A stretch of DNA of 5,102 nt, from positions 1,866 through 6,967 of the forward strand of contig DCVY01000143.1 of NCBI GenBank assembly GCA_002327945.1. Direction: 5' to 3'. This document shows positions 1 through 4,782 of the stretch, piece by piece. The number at the start of each line of letters is the position of its first letter. Positions within the stretch are counted from its first letter, which is position 1. The translations under genes and the position numbers were made by a program. The notes under the pieces were generated by a model. The model ran no database searches. It had not been told where the DNA came from and saw nothing but the letters and a program-made list of their open reading frames with translations. The DNA comes from Acidovorax delafieldii (GTDB lineage Bacteria; Pseudomonadota; Gammaproteobacteria; Burkholderiales; Burkholderiaceae_C).

Positions 1-143
1 CCATCAACGATCAATTGCATGCGGCCTGGCAAGAGGCACCAAGCGGTCAACTGCCGTTTCTGGGTTCGAAGCCCGGTTCGGGGTCCATGCCACCAAAAAC
101 CATCTCGACCGGGGCCTGCGGCCTGCCTCCCCATAGACTCTTT

Positions 144-180
144 CCTCATCGGGGGTGGGGGAAGCACCCTGAATGTGAGG
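144..180 (+). other. Two-tier inverted repeat (possible RNA hairpin)
   Basis: An outer arm CCTCAT (144-149) pairs with GTGAGG (175-180), with one G-T wobble. Inside it, GGGTG (153-157) pairs with CACCC (165-169) around a seven-base loop GGGGAAG. No T-run follows, so it is not a classical intrinsic terminator. It lies upstream of the candidate promoter of the next gene, so it would belong to the 3' end of an upstream transcript or be a DNA-level site. Only the pairing is observed; any function is inferred. Confidence 0.35.
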
Positions 181-185
181 TGGAT

Positions 186-215
186 ACGACACCAGGTAGC
201 CTGCGCGCGGACAAT
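186..215 (+). promoter_or_regulatory. Candidate sigma70 promoter of the RpfE-like gene and recJ
   Basis: A -35-like ACGACA (186-191, four of six bases matching TTGACA) is separated by 18 bases from a -10-like GACAAT (210-215, four of six matching TATAAT). The expected start of transcription is about 222, one or two bases before the ATG at 224. This would leave essentially no 5' leader, in line with the lack of a Shine-Dalgarno sequence. The match is modest and the call rests partly on similar hexamers before two other genes here. Confidence 0.45.
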
Positions 216-223
216 AGCGCCCC

Positions 224-1276
224 ATGTCCGACCCGCTCCACCTGATCATCCCCTACGCCGCCAAACACCACCCAGGCTGCCAGCACGCGCTGCAAAGCCT
301 GGCCCTGCCCCACCTGGACTGGCTGCTGCGCCACCTGCAACGCCAGGACCACGACAGCGCCGACGAAGACCACCCCGCCCTGCCGCACGAACGCGTGCTG
401 GCCCGCGCCCTGGGTCTGCCAGGTGATGGCGCACACATGCCCTGGGCCGCCTGGCAGGTGCAGCAATCGGAGCAGCAACAAGGGCAACCGCCAGCGCAGC
501 GTCCAGCCCTGCCACAGGGGCAACCGCCAGACCAGACCACCGGCGCACCCGCCTGGGCTTTTGTCACCCCCTGCCACTGGCAGGTGGGCACCGACCACAT
601 CACGCTGCTTGACCCGCAGGCACTGGCGCTGGACGAAGCCGCCTCGCGCGCGTTGCTGGCCATCGTGGCGCCCTGGCTGCAAAGCGATGGCATCACACTG
701 GTGTACGAGCAGCCCTCGCGCTGGCTGGCACGCGGCAATTGGCTGGCGCACCTGGCCACGCCATCGCTGGAGCGCGTGCAAGGCGGCGATGTGCGCGGCT
801 GGCTGCAGCACCAGGCGCAAGCTGCTGGCCAGCCCAGCGCGCAGGTGCAGGCGGCGCAAACCTGGCAGCGCCTGCACAGCGAGCTGCAAATGCTGCTCTA
901 CACCCACGCCTTCAACGACGCGCGCAGCGCGCAGGGGCTGCTGCCGGTCAACGCCTTTTGGCTGCATGGCGCGGGCCGGCTCGACATGCCACCGCCCCCC
1001 CACGCGCCCGCGCAGGTGCAGGTGCAGGTAGAAGACGCCCTGCGCGCGCCCGCCCTGCGCGAAGACTGGCCCGCCTGGGCCAGCGCCTGGGCCGCGCTGG
1101 ATGCTGGCCCGCTAGCGCAGTTGCAAGACCAGGTGGCGCGCGGCGGCGCGGTGCAGCTCACGCTGTGCGGCCAACGCAGCGCCATCACCTGGCACAGCGG
1201 CGGACGCGGCCTGCGGCAAAAAATTGCAAGCCTTTTCCGGCCCCAGCGCTTTGCTAACGTGCGCGAGCAGCTATGA
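224..1276 (+). CDS. RpfE-like / COG4255 family protein of unknown function
   Basis: This 350-residue protein resembles the family often named 'RpfE-type regulatory protein' or, loosely, 'phosphoglycerate mutase-like'; its biochemical role is not established. In Xanthomonas, rpfE sits beside recJ in the rpf region, and the same neighbourhood is seen here. Recognisable parts are an N-terminal LIIPYA strand, a PCHWQVGTDH segment (116-125), and the most typical block at 226-251 (YTHAFNDARSAQ... then NAFWLHGAG at 243-251). A Q/P-rich linker (about 79-110) contains an imperfect 12-residue duplication. No signal peptide or membrane segment is visible, so it is probably cytoplasmic. The ATG at 224 has no Shine-Dalgarno sequence and follows a -10-like hexamer by eight bases, suggesting leaderless translation. 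The last codons overlap the recJ start (ATGA). No alkaline-phosphatase-type metal motif typical of true phosphoglycerate mutases was seen, so I would not use that name. Confidence 0.85.
   Translation: MSDPLHLIIPYAAKHHPGCQHALQSLALPHLDWLLRHLQRQDHDSADEDHPALPHERVLARALGLPGDGAHMPWAAWQVQQSEQQQGQPPAQRPALPQGQPPDQTTGAPAWAFVTPCHWQVGTDHITLLDPQALALDEAASRALLAIVAPWLQSDGITLVYEQPSRWLARGNWLAHLATPSLERVQGGDVRGWLQHQAQAAGQPSAQVQAAQTWQRLHSELQMLLYTHAFNDARSAQGLLPVNAFWLHGAGRLDMPPPPHAPAQVQVQVEDALRAPALREDWPAWASAWAALDAGPLAQLQDQVARGGAVQLTLCGQRSAITWHSGGRGLRQKIASLFRPQRFANVREQL
482..553 (+). repeat. Imperfect 36-base tandem duplication in the Q/P-rich linker
   Basis: The 13-base string GGGCAACCGCCAG occurs at 482-494 and again at 518-530, exactly 36 bases (12 codons) apart and in frame. 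The encoded units are GQPPAQRPALPQ (residues 87-98) and GQPPDQTTGAPA (99-110), so the duplication is clear only in the first few residues. It sits in a low-complexity linker between two better conserved parts of the protein and probably varies in length between relatives. Confidence 0.5.
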
Positions 1277-1281
1277 AAATC
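1235..1281. repeat. Possible copy of a Comamonadaceae-type intergenic repeat at the recJ start
   Basis: The sequence has AGCGCTT (1245-1251), a spacer, then GCGCGAGCAGCTATGA (1261-1276). It resembles, from memory, a short repeat with ends like AGCGCTTAT and GCGCAAGCAGCTAT that I recall as common in Acidovorax and related genomes. GCGC at 1246-1249 can pair with GCGC at 1261-1264. The element provides the last codons of the upstream gene (residues QRFANVREQL) and the ATG of recJ. The family match is recalled, not searched. Confidence 0.4.
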
Positions 1282-2997
1282 ATCGTACGCGACATCCCCC
1301 CGCGCGCCGCGTGGGCGCTGGAACAGGCCGGCGTGCACCCCCTGCTAGCGCGCCTGTATGCCGCGCGCGGCGTGCGCGCCAAGGAAGAGCTCGACGATGG
1401 CCTGGCACGCCTGCTGCCACCCAGCGGCGAGAAGGGGCTCAAAGGCATCGATGCAGCGGCGCGCCTGCTGGCCGACGCCATGGCGCAGAACAAGCGCCTT
1501 TGCATCGTGGCCGACTACGATTGCGACGGCGCCACCGCCTGTGCTGTGGGCGTGCGCGGCCTGCGCCTGCTGGGCGCCCAGCAGGTGGACTACCTGGTGC
1601 CCGACCGTGTGACCGACGGCTATGGCCTCACCGCTGCAATAGCCCGCCGTGTGGCCGAGCGCGGCGCCGATGTGCTGATCACCGTGGACAATGGCATCGC
1701 CAGCGTGGAGGGCGTGGCCGAGGCCAAGGCGCTGGGCCTCTCGGTCCTCGTCACCGACCACCACCTGCCCGGCCCCGAGTTGCCCGCGGCCGATGCCATC
1801 GTCAACCCCAACCAGCCCGGCTGCACCTTCGAGAGCAAGTCCATGGCTGGCGTGGGCGTGATGTTCTATGTGCTGCTGGCGCTGCGCTCCGAGCTGCGCG
1901 CGCGTGGCGTTTTTGACGTGGCCACCCAACCGAAGCTCGACCCGCTGCTCACCCTCGTGGCACTGGGCACCGTGGCCGACGTGGTCAAGCTCGACGCCAA
2001 CAACCGCCGCCTCGTGGCGCAGGGCTTGAAGCGCATCCGCGCGGGCCAGATGCCTGCAGGTGTGGTCGCACTGTTCTGCGCCGCAGGCCGCAAGGCCGCT
2101 GTAGCCACCACGTTCGACTTCGGCTTCGCTTTAGGCCCGCGCATCAACGCCGCAGGGCGCCTGGCCGACATGACGCTGGGCATCGAATGCCTGCTCACCG
2201 ACGATGCGGGCCGCGCTGCCGAACTGGCCGCCACGCTGGATGGCATCAACCGCGAGCGCCGCGCGATCGAAGGTGACATGCGCGACCAGGCCCTGCTGAT
2301 GGCCGAGAGCCTGTTTCAGGAGGATGAAGAGCCGCCACCCGCCATCAGCGTGTTCGACCCGGATTTTCACGAAGGCGTGGTCGGCATCGTGGCCTCGCGC
2401 ATCAAGGACAAGCTGCACCGCCCCACCTTCGTGTTTGCCGCCAGCAGCGCGCCGGGCAAGGCCCATGAACTCAAGGGCTCGGGCCGCTCCATCCCCGGTT
2501 TTCACCTGCGTGATGCGCTGGATTTGGTCGCCAAGCGCCACCCAGGCGTGCTGCTGAAATTCGGCGGCCATGCCATGGCTGCGGGCTGCACGGTGGCCGA
2601 AGAAGCGTTTGAGGTATTCGAGCAAGCCCTGGCCCAGGTGGCGCGCGAATGGCTCGATGCCTCCACCCTCACGCGCCGCATCGAAACCGATGGCCCGCTC
2701 TCACCCGAATACTGCCGCGCCGACATGGTGGACACCCTGCACCGCGAGGTCTGGGGCCAGGGCTTTGCACCGCCCACGTTCAGCGAAGAAGTGCAGGTGC
2801 TGAGCCAGCGCCTGGTGGGCGAGGCCAAGAACCACCTGTCCATCAAGCTCATCCATCAGGGCCACCCCATCGACGCGATCTGGTTCGGCCACACCGAGCC
2901 CCTGCCCGCGCGCGTGCTGCTGGCCTTTCGGCTTGATGTGAACGAGTGGAAGGGCGAGCGCAAGGTGCAGTTTCTGGTGGAAGGCGCCCAGCCATGA
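1273..2997 (+). CDS. recJ: Single-stranded-DNA-specific exonuclease RecJ
   Basis: RecJ degrades single-stranded DNA 5' to 3' with a two-metal centre, in RecFOR recombination, mismatch repair and base excision repair. The 574 residues match the usual length (E. coli RecJ is 577). The DHH domain carries DYDCDG (81-86), VDNG (138-141), TDHH (161-164), and GTVADVV with Asp236 (232-238), followed by GPRINAAGR (288-296). The DHHA1 part shows GSGRSIPGFHLRDAL (402-416) and FGGHAMAAG (430-438), and a C-terminal OB-fold region follows. All expected metal-binding aspartates and histidines appear intact, so the enzyme should be active. The ATG at 1273 overlaps the preceding stop codon as ATGA, implying translational coupling with the RpfE-like gene; no strong Shine-Dalgarno sequence is present. 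The N-terminus aligns well with RecJ family starts (RLYAARGVR at 28-36). No disruption or unusual codon use is seen. Confidence 0.98.
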   Translation: MKIIVRDIPPRAAWALEQAGVHPLLARLYAARGVRAKEELDDGLARLLPPSGEKGLKGIDAAARLLADAMAQNKRLCIVADYDCDGATACAVGVRGLRLLGAQQVDYLVPDRVTDGYGLTAAIARRVAERGADVLITVDNGIASVEGVAEAKALGLSVLVTDHHLPGPELPAADAIVNPNQPGCTFESKSMAGVGVMFYVLLALRSELRARGVFDVATQPKLDPLLTLVALGTVADVVKLDANNRRLVAQGLKRIRAGQMPAGVVALFCAAGRKAAVATTFDFGFALGPRINAAGRLADMTLGIECLLTDDAGRAAELAATLDGINRERRAIEGDMRDQALLMAESLFQEDEEPPPAISVFDPDFHEGVVGIVASRIKDKLHRPTFVFAASSAPGKAHELKGSGRSIPGFHLRDALDLVAKRHPGVLLKFGGHAMAAGCTVAEEAFEVFEQALAQVAREWLDASTLTRRIETDGPLSPEYCRADMVDTLHREVWGQGFAPPTFSEEVQVLSQRLVGEAKNHLSIKLIHQGHPIDAIWFGHTEPLPARVLLAFRLDVNEWKGERKVQFLVEGAQP

Positions 2998-3011
2998 CCT
3001 GGCCGGCATCA

Positions 3012-3025
3012 GAGAAAATAGCCGG
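3012..3025 (+). promoter_or_regulatory. Promoter-like motif resembling the one before the protease gene
   Basis: GAGAAAATAGCCGG at 3012-3025 is nearly the same as GAGACAATCAGCCGG at 4769-4783, which lies directly at the GTG of the M50 protease gene. The hexamer GAAAAT (3014-3019) could act as a -10 element, giving a transcript starting near 3026 with a structured leader of about 145 bases before the PHP gene. No start codon follows at the matching distance and no good -35 element is seen, so it may be inactive or coincidental. Confidence 0.25.
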
Positions 3026-3035
3026 CAAAGCCAAT

Positions 3036-3060
3036 TGATAAAGCGCCAGGCGCTATTGAT
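3036..3060. repeat. Possible degenerate copy of the same repeat family
   Basis: The stretch TGATAAAGCGCCAGGCGCTA followed by TTGAT contains the palindrome AGCGCC-A-GGCGCT and is flanked by two ATTGAT direct repeats (3034-3039 and 3055-3060). It shares the AAAGCGC core with the reverse complement of the element at the recJ start, and resembles my recollection of one half of that repeat. The observed similarity between the two copies is short, so the relationship is tentative. Confidence 0.3.
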
Positions 3061-3157
3061 CCAGAAGCATTCTGGCGTCCGGCGCGTGCCCGATTGGCGT
3101 CGTGCCTCCTGGCGGCTGCGCGGGCCGCCAACGCCAGCGCCCGCAGCAGCAAACCCA

Positions 3158-3163
3158 TAGAAT
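3158..3163 (+). promoter_or_regulatory. Candidate -10 element of the PHP gene and yciO
   Basis: TAGAAT matches the sigma70 -10 consensus TATAAT in five of six positions and ends six bases before the GTG at 3170. Transcription would be expected to begin at or beside that GTG, giving a leaderless mRNA. No good -35 element is visible at the right distance. The gene has no Shine-Dalgarno sequence, which fits this reading. Confidence 0.45.
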
Positions 3164-3169
3164 TGATCG

Positions 3170-4033
3170 GTGACCAACTACCTCAACGCCGACCTGCACT
3201 GCCATTCCGTTGTCTCCGATGGAACCCTGTCCCCCGAAAACCTGGCCGCGCGGGCCAAGGCCAACGGGGTTGAGTTGTGGGCCCTGACCGACCACGACGA
3301 AATCGGCGGCCAGCACCGCGCCGCCGCCGCAGCCCGCGCCCAGGGCATGGCCTACCTTACCGGCACGGAAATCTCCGTCAGCTTTGCCAGCACCACGGTG
3401 CACATCGTGGGCTTGGGGTTCGATCCCGACAACCTGCAGCTCACACAAGGCCTGGCCGCCACGCGCGGTGGCCGTGGCGGGCGGGCGCGCGAAATGGCCG
3501 CGCAACTGGCGCAGGTGGGCATCCACGGCGCCTACGAGGGCGCCCTGCAGTTTGCAGGCAACCCCGAGCTGGTCTCGCGCACCCACTTTGCCCGCTTTCT
3601 GGTCGACACCAAGGTCTGCCGGGACACGTCGGAGGTGTTTCGCAAATACCTGGTCGAAGGCAAACCCGGCTATGTGCCGCACCGCTGGGCGGCGCTCGGT
3701 GATGCGGTGCGCTGGATCACCGAGGCCGGCGGCGTGGCGGTCATCGCCCACCCGGCCCGCTACCCGCTCACCGCGAACGAGGAATACGCGCTGTTCTCCG
3801 AATTCAAGGCCCATGGCGGCCAAGGGGTGGAAGTGGTCACCGGCAGCCACAGCGCGGCCGAATATGTCACCTACGGGGCCATGGCCCACGAGTTCGACCT
3901 GGCGGCCTCGCGCGGCAGCGACTTTCACAGCCCCGATGAATCCCACACCGACCTGGGCGCCCTGCCCCTGCTGCCCGGCAGCCTGACCCCCGTGTGGGAG
4001 CTGCTGGCCGAGCGGGTGCGCCCGGCCGCCTGA
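3170..4033 (+). CDS. rnm: PHP-domain phosphoesterase, RNase AM (YciV/TrpH) type
   Basis: This 287-residue protein belongs to the family of E. coli RNase AM (YciV), reported to trim the 5' ends of rRNAs, and of a Chromobacterium violaceum enzyme reported to dephosphorylate nucleoside 3',5'-bisphosphates. The metal-binding PHP motifs are all visible: DLHCH (8-12) with Asp17, TDHD (40-43), Glu67 in GTEIS, His139 in SRTHFAR, His194 in IAHPARY, and Asp251 and His253 in GSDFHS. The family blocks VHIVGLGFD, RKYLVEGKPGYVP and WAAL are also present. The GTG start is chosen because it puts DLHCH eight residues in, as in relatives, and no better start lies nearby. It is followed 32 bases later by yciO, so the two are probably co-transcribed, as in E. 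coli. Whether it acts mainly on RNA 5' ends or on small nucleotides such as pAp cannot be read from sequence. Confidence 0.92.
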   Translation: MTNYLNADLHCHSVVSDGTLSPENLAARAKANGVELWALTDHDEIGGQHRAAAAARAQGMAYLTGTEISVSFASTTVHIVGLGFDPDNLQLTQGLAATRGGRGGRAREMAAQLAQVGIHGAYEGALQFAGNPELVSRTHFARFLVDTKVCRDTSEVFRKYLVEGKPGYVPHRWAALGDAVRWITEAGGVAVIAHPARYPLTANEEYALFSEFKAHGGQGVEVVTGSHSAAEYVTYGAMAHEFDLAASRGSDFHSPDESHTDLGALPLLPGSLTPVWELLAERVRPAA

Positions 4034-4065
4034 CATCGACCATCTACCCGCAGGCATTGACGGCC

Positions 4066-4701
4066 ATGGCCCAGTATTTCGAAGTCCACCCCGAAAACCC
4101 ACAACCGCGGCTGCTCAGGCAGGCGGCGGCCCTGCTGCACAAGGGCGGCATCGTGGCAGTGCCCACCGACTCAAGCTACGCCCTGGTGTGCCACCTCGAT
4201 GACAAGGACGCCGTCGATCGCCTGCGCCGCATCCGCCAGGTGGACGACCGGCACCACCTGACCCTGCTGTGCCGCGACCTGTCCGAACTGGCCAACTACG
4301 CGCGCGTGGACAACCGGCAATACCGGCTGCTCAAGCTGGGAACGCCGGGGCCCTACACCTTCATCCTGGAAGCCACCAAAGAGGTGCCGCGCCGCGTCAG
4401 CCACCCTTCGCGCAAAACCATCGGCCTGCGCGTGCCCGACCGCAAGGGGTTGCAACTGCTGCTGGAGCTGCATGGCGCACCCTTGCTGGCCACCACCCTG
4501 ATCCCGGCCGGCGAGACCGAGCCGCTCAACGATCCACAAGAAATCCGCGACCGCTACGAAAAACTGCTGGACGCCATCGTGGACTCGGGCGCCTGCCCTT
4601 CGGCCCCCACCACCGTGATCGACCTCACGCCCATGGGCAACGGCGGCGACCCCGAAGTGCTGCGCGAAGGCCGCGGCAGCGTGCAGGCCCTGGGGCTCTG
4701 A
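4066..4701 (+). CDS. yciO: YciO, TsaC/Sua5/YrdC-fold paralogue
   Basis: The 211-residue product is a clear YciO: its N-terminus MAQYFEVHPENPQ lines up with E. coli YciO (MSQFFYIHPDNPQ), which fixes the ATG at 4066. Typical blocks are KGGIVAVPTDSSYAL (26-40), RRIRQ (54-58), TLLCRDLSELANY (66-78), TPGPYTFILEATKEVPRR (93-110), KTIGLRVPD (117-125) and PTTVIDL near the C-terminus. The fold is shared with TsaC, which makes threonylcarbamoyl-AMP for the tRNA modification t6A, but YciO's role is not settled. By eye, the TsaC signature K-x-R is R-I-R here (55-57), and the S-x-N part (STSAN in TsaC) is replaced within ATTLIPAG (142-149). This argues against calling it a TsaC. It follows the PHP gene by 32 bases with only a weak CAGG (4051-4054) upstream. 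A 17-base palindrome covers its stop codon. Confidence 0.95.
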   Translation: MAQYFEVHPENPQPRLLRQAAALLHKGGIVAVPTDSSYALVCHLDDKDAVDRLRRIRQVDDRHHLTLLCRDLSELANYARVDNRQYRLLKLGTPGPYTFILEATKEVPRRVSHPSRKTIGLRVPDRKGLQLLLELHGAPLLATTLIPAGETEPLNDPQEIRDRYEKLLDAIVDSGACPSAPTTVIDLTPMGNGGDPEVLREGRGSVQALGL

Positions 4702-4707
4702 GCCCCA
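4691..4707. other. Perfect palindrome across the yciO stop codon
   Basis: TGGGGCTC (4691-4698) and GAGCCCCA (4700-4707) are exact reverse complements around a single T, and the stop codon TGA (4699-4701) lies at the centre. In RNA the innermost pairs would open to form a loop, leaving a GC-rich stem of about six or seven pairs. No T-run follows, so an intrinsic terminator of the usual type is unlikely; it may instead mark an mRNA 3' end after Rho-dependent termination. A weaker hairpin GGCCG/CGGCC follows at 4738-4753. Confidence 0.45.
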
Positions 4708-4767
4708 CCCGGCGCGCGCGCAGGCCAACCCCCAGAAGGCCGTATGGGCGGCCAGCCCGCCGGCGTC

Positions 4768-4776
4768 TGAGACAAT
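4768..4776 (+). promoter_or_regulatory. Candidate extended -10 promoter of the M50 protease gene
   Basis: TGA followed by GACAAT (4771-4776) fits the extended -10 pattern TGn-TATAAT, with four of six hexamer bases matching. It ends six bases before the GTG at 4783, so transcription should begin at or very near the start codon. No -35 element is apparent, which extended -10 promoters can do without. The identical hexamer GACAAT precedes the RpfE-like gene. Confidence 0.45.
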
Positions 4777-4782
4777 CAGCCG

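Larger units (their letters stand above)
1..223. other. Intergenic region upstream of the RpfE-like gene
   Basis: No convincing gene is seen here. Open frames exist on both strands but none gives a recognisable protein, none has a ribosome binding site, and codon choice differs from the genes to the right. The stretch contains a tRNA 3'-end-like segment (57-87), a small GGCC-TGC-GGCC inverted repeat (113-123), a two-tier inverted repeat (144-180) and a candidate promoter (186-215). The left part could be the 3' untranslated region of a gene outside the window. Confidence 0.6.
2998..3169. other. recJ-PHP intergenic region with several inverted repeats
   Basis: This 172-base gap holds no supported gene. 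Inverted repeats in order: GCCGGC (3002-3007) with GCCGGC (3021-3026); AGCGCC-A-GGCGCT (3042-3054); CCAGAA-GCA-TTCTGG (3061-3075); an outer pair CTGGCGT (3072-3078) with ACGCCAG (3131-3137); and a strong inner hairpin TGGCGGC (3110-3116) with GCCGCCA (3124-3130). None is followed by a T-run, so a classical intrinsic terminator is not apparent. A candidate -10 lies at the right end, and a second promoter-like motif at 3012-3025. Confidence 0.6.

Noticed and set aside
4..249. Short open frames on both strands left of the RpfE-like gene (including 15-245 plus)
   Set aside because: Products are unrecognisable, biased in composition, lack ribosome binding sites, and the plus-strand one overlaps the start of a well-supported gene in another frame.
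146..1003. Long open frame on the minus strand opposite the RpfE-like gene
   Set aside because: It mirrors a GC-rich plus-strand gene with strong family features, gives no recognisable protein and has no conserved motif; such antisense frames are expected at this GC content.
224..1276. Annotation of the first gene as a phosphoglycerate mutase
   Set aside because: Neither the RHGE histidine motif of cofactor-dependent enzymes nor the metal-site motifs of cofactor-independent ones is visible.
3061..3075. CCAGAA-GCA-TTCTGG as a LexA operator beside recJ
   Set aside because: It lacks the CTGT-N8-ACAG layout of proteobacterial LexA boxes and lies downstream of recJ, not before its promoter.
3035..3160. 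41-codon TTG-initiated open frame in the recJ-PHP gap, a possible leader peptide
   Set aside because: No Shine-Dalgarno sequence, a rare start codon, and the frame is made up of inverted repeats; no attenuator layout with a terminator T-run is seen.
3994..4065. Upstream in-frame start for yciO, overlapping the PHP gene
   Set aside because: The extra 24 residues lie in PHP coding sequence and have no counterpart in E. coli YciO, whose start aligns with the ATG at 4066.
3053..4102. 349-codon minus-strand open frame opposite the PHP gene
   Set aside because: The plus strand encodes a complete PHP enzyme with all metal ligands; the antisense product is a low-complexity G/A/V-rich sequence.
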